A DNA stretch of 64,000 bases from Siphlonurus alternatus (taxonomy: Eukaryota; Arthropoda; Insecta; Ephemeroptera; Siphlonuridae). The notes under the pieces are model-generated. The model was not told where the DNA came from. It saw only the letters and a program-made list of their open reading frames with translations, and did not search any database. The DNA lies in assembly GCA_949825025.1 (NCBI GenBank), contig OX463781.1, forward strand, positions 48,744,317-48,808,316. Direction: 5' to 3'. The position numbers were made by a program, and so were the translations under genes. This document shows positions 63,964 to 64,000 of the stretch, piece after piece. Within the stretch, counting starts at the first letter, position 1. The number at the start of each line of letters is the position of its first letter.

Positions 63964-64000
63964 TTATATGAATAAGCTACATCAGCTTTTTTTTTTAACA

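Overview
The window is eukaryotic and most likely from an arthropod, probably an insect. It is very AT-rich, its one clear gene is split by introns of 0.4-7.4 kb, and short GC-rich exons stand out against AT-rich introns. Microsatellites, minisatellites, palindromic MITE-like elements and a 5'-truncated non-LTR retrotransposon fill much of the rest. No operons, CRISPR arrays, rRNA genes or convincing tRNA genes were seen. The species cannot be named from the sequence alone.

Main gene (minus strand, about 7-31.6 kb). Six exons were joined by hand using splice sites and reading phase: 31623-31455 (ATG at 31611), 24047-22460, 19027-18624, 13150-13021, 12625-12590 and a tentative last exon 7072-6982 ending in TAA. 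Every junction keeps frame, and the model predicts 801 residues. The protein has a basic N-terminus, a long Ser/Arg/Pro-rich linker and two PDZ domains (about residues 529-626 and 663-755). PDZ2 resembles, from memory, the PDZ domains of pro-interleukin-16/PDZD2. It is therefore read as a PDZ scaffold protein. The last exon is the weak point: the family often has further PDZ domains, so the 3' end may be wrong or may represent one isoform.

Region by region. 0-7 kb: downstream, AT-rich, with one secreted-peptide-like reading frame and one copy of a dispersed repeat. 7-31.6 kb: the PDZ gene; its introns hold a 310-bp inverted-repeat element, palindromic MITEs, a pure (TTTA)39 tract next to the exon 3 acceptor, a 48-bp minisatellite and possible enhancers. 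31.6-46 kb: upstream of the gene, with two palindromic elements (one nearly perfect), an ETS-site GC island that may be a promoter or alternative first exon, and a five-copy 101-bp minisatellite with two CACGTG boxes in almost every unit. 46-47 kb: non-LTR retrotransposon 3' fragment. 51-52 kb: a 990-bp foldback element with 9-bp target duplications and a 39-bp mini-element nested in one arm. 52-64 kb: further palindromes, a CATGTAACCGC-core minisatellite, a tRNA-derived SINE candidate, and two copies of a 141-151-bp MITE, one inside another repeat with an empty site elsewhere in the window.

The most unusual material is the mobile DNA: the foldback element with its nested tip-to-tip insertion, and a loose group of palindromic elements carrying a TGACGTCA (CRE) core, a motif found 13 times in the window.
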